Assembly (NCBI GenBank): GCA_038373865.1
Contig: JAXGGA010004474.1
Span: forward strand, 1-64,000
Source: Uloborus plumipes
Taxonomy: Eukaryota; Arthropoda; Arachnida; Araneae; Uloboridae
DNA length: 64,000 nucleotides
Direction of reading: 5' to 3'
Part shown: one piece after another, positions 59,256-64,000 of the stretch
Layout: the number at the start of each line of letters is the position of its first letter
How positions within the stretch are numbered: position 1 is the stretch's first letter
Translations under genes and position numbers: made by a program
The notes under the pieces: model-generated
What the model was told of the DNA's origin: nothing
Seen by the model: only the letters and a program-made list of their open reading frames with translations
Databases searched by the model: none

Positions 59256-59687
59256 AACTAGCTGCGTGGCCCGGCGTTGCAGGGGCTGTAATGCAGTGAA
59301 GGCAGTTTGAGAAAACTACTCGTCGCCAAGGCGGCTCGCCTTTAAAGTAGCGAGGACAGTTTCAATAAACTACTCGCCACCAAGGCAGCTAGCCTTTAAC
59401 CCCTTCAGACCTGGTGTCCGGTATACCGGACATCAGCTTTAAACAGCTGCTAATCATTTAATAATTGACTTAATTACTTGATTTTTTTTGTAGTTGACAA
59501 TTTGCAATCTGCTTGTTATTATCTGAGCAAAAATTTCTGCTTTTGGGATTGGCAACATTCCCAAAAATGGATTGAGAAACTGGGATTGGGTTGTTTTTCC
59601 AACCATGCACTCTCGCCGAAAAAAGTTGTTTTTTTCTGAATTTTCTAAAATTGTATGATCTTTTATTTATCATTTTAAATGCTTATA

Positions 59688-61115
59688 CACTGGCGGAAAA
59701 AAAATCCCAACACGAAGAAAGACTTGTGTTAGATAAACGAAATTTGGTAGGCGTGTTTATACAGCTGAAAGATGACATCGATTGAAATTTCGTGTTCCGC
59801 GCATAAGTGTGGCGCAGCTGGCGTCACTCAGAACATGCAAATAAGGCTTGTTTTAAAAGCGTGTTGTGAAGCTCGTGTGTATTATTTTTTCGTGAAATTG
59901 GATGAATTGCGTTCATGTTAGCCAGGAATACCTTTTAAGAAGACGAAGAAGCCATTATCAACAGCTCACCGAGTTTAAACGAGGTCGTACAAATTGGCTA
60001 CGAGAAGGTGGATTTTCATTTCACGATATTGCAGAAAGACTTGGGTGGGAATGTTTCCACCATGCATGATTATTGGAAGCTATGGGCAAGGAATGGTACT
60101 AACTCAAGAAGATCGAGTTCCGAGCTGCCACGTGGCACGACTGAGAAGGAAGATCGCCGAATCTTGCGTACGGCTGTGGCGCATCGTACTGCATCTGCGA
60201 CTGACATTCGAGCTGCAGTTGGTACCGTCGTGACCCAAGGAGCGGTAAGAAAATGTTTACTTCAAGGACAGCTCCGAGCCAGGTAGCGTGTAGCCGGTAT
60301 TCCATTGACTGCAAACCATTGCCTTTTCCGACGGCAGTGGTGCCACGACAGAGCTCACTGGAGGTCGGGGTGGAGATTTGTTGTAATTTTTGATGAAAAC
60401 AGATTCTGAATTAGTGCCAGTGGTGGCTGTATATTGGTCAGAAGGAGGCCAGGGGACTGCCTGCATCCAAGCGGTCTACGGCCTACACACACGAGACTCA
60501 CACCTGGAGTTATGGTCTCTGGAGCAATTTCCTACGGTAGCAGGGACATTCGTGTGGTTATCCCAAACTCACTGACTGAAAATTTGTCGTCAGTCTGTTA
60601 ATTTAACCAGTAGTACAGCCCTTCATGAGTAGCATTCAAGGGGGCGTTTTCCAACCGGATAACGCTCGCCCTCACATCGCTGCTGTAACGCAATGTGCTC
60701 TACAGAGTGCTGACATGTTACCATGACCTGCAAAATCACCAGGTCTGTCTCCAATTGATAACGTATGGGATATCATGGGATGGCACCTCGAGCATCATCC
60801 ACAGTCAGCAATGACGGTACTAGTATTGACACAGCAAGTGCAACAAGCATGGAACTCCATACCACAAAGTGACATTTGGCACCAGTATGACATAATGCAT
60901 GCACGCTTGCAGGTTTGCTTTCAAAATTCTGGAGGTTACACCCTCTATTAAATTAACATAATTTCACATTCGCACAGCATTTTCTTGAGCTTAAATTAGC
61001 CAGTGATCTGGTACATTTAATCAATTAAACATGTTAACTAGACAATTGCATTACCCAAATTTCATTACTCTACGGCAATTTTTTCTGGGTGTTGGGATTT
61101 TTTTTTCCGCCAGTG
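59688..61115 (+). mobile_element. Inactivated Tc1-like element, nested
   Basis: The ends CACTGGCGGAAAAAAAATCC and, inverted, the same with one extra A form 26-27 bp inverted repeats flanked by TA (59686-59687, 61116-61117). The single plus-strand transposase gene is broken. Nearly intact terminal repeats suggest moderate age. It inserted into the TTAA element, which had already inserted into the tandem repeat. Confidence 0.85.
59914..60951 (+). pseudogene. Tc1-like transposase, multiply disrupted
   Basis: Joining frames gives the order of a Tc1-type transposase. N-terminal HTH: LTEFKRGRTNWLREGGFSFH, DIAERLG. Second HTH: DRRILRTAVAHRTASATDIR. First catalytic block: WRFVVIFDENRF. Second: FQPDNARPHIAAVTQCALQS. 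Third: PAKSPGLSPIDNVWDIMG, after a TGA where tryptophan would be expected. The D of SPD reads G, and the last acidic position reads D, not E. At least two frameshifts and several stops are present. The C-terminus GGYTLY and stop lie at 60949-60951. It makes no functional enzyme. Confidence 0.8.
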
Positions 61116-61887
61116 TATTATGTTTTGTTATTGTTTGGAGAATATTTTACGACAAAGTTTGTGTGATATTTCCTATATTTTTTTGCTGAAATATTAATTT
61201 CAAAATATGTATCTGAAAAATTGGACAAGTCATAACTCTTTTAATTTTTTACTTACAAGCTTGAAATTTTGTTTGTGAGATGTTCTTAGCCATAGTACTT
61301 TGTGTAACAAATAAAAACATTTTTGGTTAACTATTTCATAATTCCGACTGAAGGGGTTAAAGTACCAAGGAAAGTTTAAACAGTTTACTTGCCGTCAAGG
61401 CGGTTCGTCTTTAAAGTACCAAGGAAAGTTTCAACAAACTACTCCCCGCTAAAGCGGCTCTCTAAGAAACTTTCCTGCATTAAAGAATCAATCGAATTGT
61501 TGGCGCATGCTTCTTCAAAAATAAAGACGGTGTCAAGTAGCGCATACTTAGCACTCTCCCTAAATAACAAATAAAATTCCTTACCAAAAACAATTATTTC
61601 CAAAACGCTTTCTTCCTGTAAAATTAATTGCAAAATTCTAAACGAAAAAGTTCTTTTAATTTTTCATTCGCAGCGCATTTCAATCGCAGCCAAAAAAAAG
61701 TCCCTTCTAAAAACAGCAATTGCAATTTTATTCAAAAACACATTTTGAAAATGGTACCAGAGAAAAAAATGTCATTAATAATTAGAATAAAAACAATTGT
61801 TAGAATTTTGTTATAACGCGTATTCAAAATGACAATGGAAAAAAATAACTCTTTCATTTTAAAAAGTTCAATTTTATAAACGTTTTA

Positions 61888-62395
61888 GGCAGGAATTCAA
61901 GTGAAACAGGCGATCGCAAATTGCAATCACTACTGGAAGTCGAATTACATTGGAACGTTTCTTGACAAAAACATCGCGACGTCAGCGTGACGTTTGCGTG
62001 ACGTTTGCCTATGAAAAACGAGCTAGATAAAACGTCACAGCATACTTGGCGAATAAGAGGAGATCGCTGACTGCTTGTGAGCTCTTATTGGCTCCACCCG
62101 TAGTGACGTCAGTGCCAAGTTAAGTTGCATTCTAGCGATTAGCATTTATAGCGATTGCAACTTATCCAAATTTGGGAATTTACGATTGCAATGGTTTTGG
62201 AGCCAATAAGAGCTCCCAAGCAATCAGCGATCTCCTCTTATTCGCCAAGTAGGCTGTGACGTTTTATCTAACTCGCTTTTCATAGGCAAACGTCACGCGA
62301 ACGTCACGATGTTTTTGTCAAGAAACGTTCTAATGTAATTAGACTTCCAGTAGCGATTGCAATTTGCGATCGCCTGTTTCACTTGAATTCCTGCC
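61888..62395. mobile_element. 508-bp foldback with TTA duplication (PIF/Harbinger-type)
   Basis: Ends GGCAGGAATTCAAGTGAA and its inverse, flanked by TTA on both sides (61885-61887, 62396-62398). A 3-bp TTA/TAA duplication is typical of PIF/Harbinger. The arms are about 200 bp, nearly identical, with CGATCGCAAATTGCAATC near the tip, AACGTCACGC and CCAATAAGAGCTC further in. A ~100-bp loop holds GTGACGTCAGTG and 'gcattctagcgattagc'. No coding sequence. It inserted into tandem copy 2. Confidence 0.85.
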
Positions 62396-62859
62396 TTAAT
62401 TTAAAATCGCAACGGAAAGACATAAATGTCTTGGAATTTTAAATAGTTCAATAATTTAATTAACGTTTTAGCTCAAAATGGCAACGGTAAGAAATAAATG
62501 TCTTGGAATTTTAAATAGTTCAATAATTTAATTAACGTTTTAATTCAAAATGGCAACGGTAAGAAATAAATGTCTTGGAATTAGTTCAATAATTTAATTA
62601 AAGTTTTTATTCAAAATGGCAAGGGAAAGAAATAAATGTCTTGGAATTTTAAAAAGTGCAAAACATTTAATTAACGTTTTAATTAATATCTCAGCTAATT
62701 AACGTCGTAGAATTACGCGGTTGGTCTTATTGTCTTCCTTAGAAAATTTCAAATCGAATGGTACTATGTTTGATTCTCTACTCTCAGTGGATTTTAAGGA
62801 ATTCAAGCTTCATATGGACAGACAGACAGACGCGGACAGATTTTAATAGTATTAACTAG

Positions 62860-64000
62860 CTGCGTTTCTAAGTGAGCTGAGTATTTTTTATACTATTTCT
62901 CTAGCCTGTTTTCTGTTGCCATCCCAGAATTTTATGTATCTTTCTCAAATTATATGATTTAACCCTCATCTTAAAGCTTATCGTGCCGGGTATTGACGAA
63001 AAATATACCCACTCTCTTTTTATTGTCAAAGAAATTTTTTTTTCTGTTTTTTATTACACAATGAATCGCATCCAAAAACTAAAATACAATGGCGTGGTTG
63101 CATAGAGCGTTGCACTAAAGACAAAGACCATTGTTTAAATCCTGATATGTAGCTGCCCCCTCCCCCCCAGAAAAAAATATTGCTAGAAAATTTTTAGTTA
63201 CCACCAGCGGTTTTCAACATTTTTTTTCCTTTGCCAACACCTTTTAAAATCTGAAAGAAAGTGTTGACTCTTGCCGTAATAAGAAAACAAATGCATTATA
63301 AAGTTAATTCTTATACATCACACAAACTTTCGCAATAAGAAACTAAATCAGAATATTGCAAAACATCTTAGTATAAGTTGATACAAAATGAATGGAAAAA
63401 ATTATTTCGACAAACCAACTAATTATTTTGTCAATCCACGCTACACCAGATAAACACTCAACCTGTCTATCTCAGATTTTCAAGAATCTTTCATCTTAAC
63501 GCGTAATCTTGAATAAATTTTCAAAACAATCTAGCTCTCATAGTTAATGAGTAACTTTAGAAATTATTTAAAAAAGCAATTTTTTACTTACCAGTTGTAT
63601 TTGAAATACTATAACACCAGTTCTACAGGAGCAACACAGTTATAAAATAATTTATTTTAAAGACTTTTAGAAGAAAGTTACTTGAATATTTATTTTAAAT
63701 AGTTTTTAAGGGATTTTTTTCATGATTTAAAAATATTTCAGTTATTGCTAAAAAATAATTAAAATAAATTTTGGTCTTTAATGCGTTTGAGAGAATACAT
63801 TCAAAAATGTTCAGAGCAGAACAATGCAAGGATTAGCAATTACAGCAAGTAGTGTGTTAATATTTTTGCAATCTCATCTGAAATTTGCATTACAATTAAA
63901 AATATTAACTAATTACACATGTCAGTTATTTAAAAAAGTTTTCTAAAGTTCTATGTATTATTCTCGTTCAATATGTTTTGCAGATTTCTGAATTATAAAA
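62860..64000. other. Intergenic AT-rich DNA, no gene recognised
   Basis: No supportable feature up to the window end; a C-run patch occurs near 63155-63170. Confidence 0.4.

Larger units (their letters stand above)
59396..61360. mobile_element. piggyBac-like TTAA element containing a Tc1 pseudo-element
   Basis: TTAACCCCTTCAG on the left and CTGAAGGGGTTAA on the right, with TTAA duplicated into the host 'ccTTTAAAGTA' of the minisatellite unit. Just inside the left end is the perfect 18-bp palindrome TGTCCGGTATACCGGACA (about 59417-59434). Without the nested Tc1 the element is about 530 bp and non-coding. Confidence 0.75.
59256..62859 (+). repeat. Dispersed repeat, tandem copy 2, with nested insertions
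   Basis: Collinear with copy 1 when two insertions are removed: the TTAA element at 59396-61360 and the foldback at 61888-62395. The end again reads 'cagacagacgcggacagattttaatagtattaactag'. The 'aaatggcaacgg(t/a)aagaaataaatgtcttgg' unit (about 70 bp) is amplified to three or four copies at 62400-62650 compared with copy 1. Confidence 0.65.

Noticed and set aside
1..64000. Endogenous viral sequences
   Set aside because: I looked for polymerase, capsid or envelope-like blocks in the supplied frames and recognised none.

Overview
This is an AT-rich stretch of animal genomic DNA (roughly 70% A+T by eye) in which I find no convincing host gene. It is a graveyard of transposable elements: Tc1/mariner-type elements of several lineages, pogo-like elements with a PHD finger, piggyBac-like TTAA elements, a hAT element, a Helitron-type end, a PIF/Harbinger-type foldback, a possible Mutator-like foldback, a tRNA-derived SINE and tandem repeats. 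The mix fits an arthropod, and a chelicerate such as a spider is plausible, but nothing here fixes the species.

Layout. 1-17 kb: mostly featureless A/T-rich sequence with small inverted-repeat elements (434-610, 4924-5244, 12418-12905), a decayed pogo-like element with a PHD-finger remnant (5337-7173) and a piggyBac-like element carrying a retro-insertion (15072-15883). 17-21.3 kb: a 651-bp foldback, a decayed element of an unnamed transposase family (17661-20075), then the only intact transposase gene of the window, a DD36E Tc1-like element (20086-21303). 24-29 kb: an element with five direct CACGTGTGGGAC motifs and a nested short pogo-like element, a pair of distant inverted repeats, and a second piggyBac-like element. 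29-36 kb: a 31-bp minisatellite, an unexplained less AT-rich tract, and a 2.66-kb element with a 1.36-kb foldback inside. 37-42 kb: a decayed DUF7869-type transposon, then a TTAA element split by a 1.5-kb Tc1-type foldback, then a SINE. 43-53 kb: a hAT element with a perfect 8-bp duplication, a TTAA element nested in a pogo/Tigger-like element, a PHD-bearing deletion derivative, a Helitron-like element, a TA microsatellite, a broken rosa-type mariner and an abutting repeat-motif element. 54-63 kb: a 3.4-kb nested palindrome with six mirrored ~170-bp units, then two tandem copies of a ~1-kb repeat, the second split by a TTAA element (itself split by a dead Tc1) and by a TTA-flanked foldback.

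The genes do not form a pathway. Themes are dense long inverted repeats, clear nesting that gives relative insertion ages, and several element families that repeat their own short terminal-like motif through their bodies.
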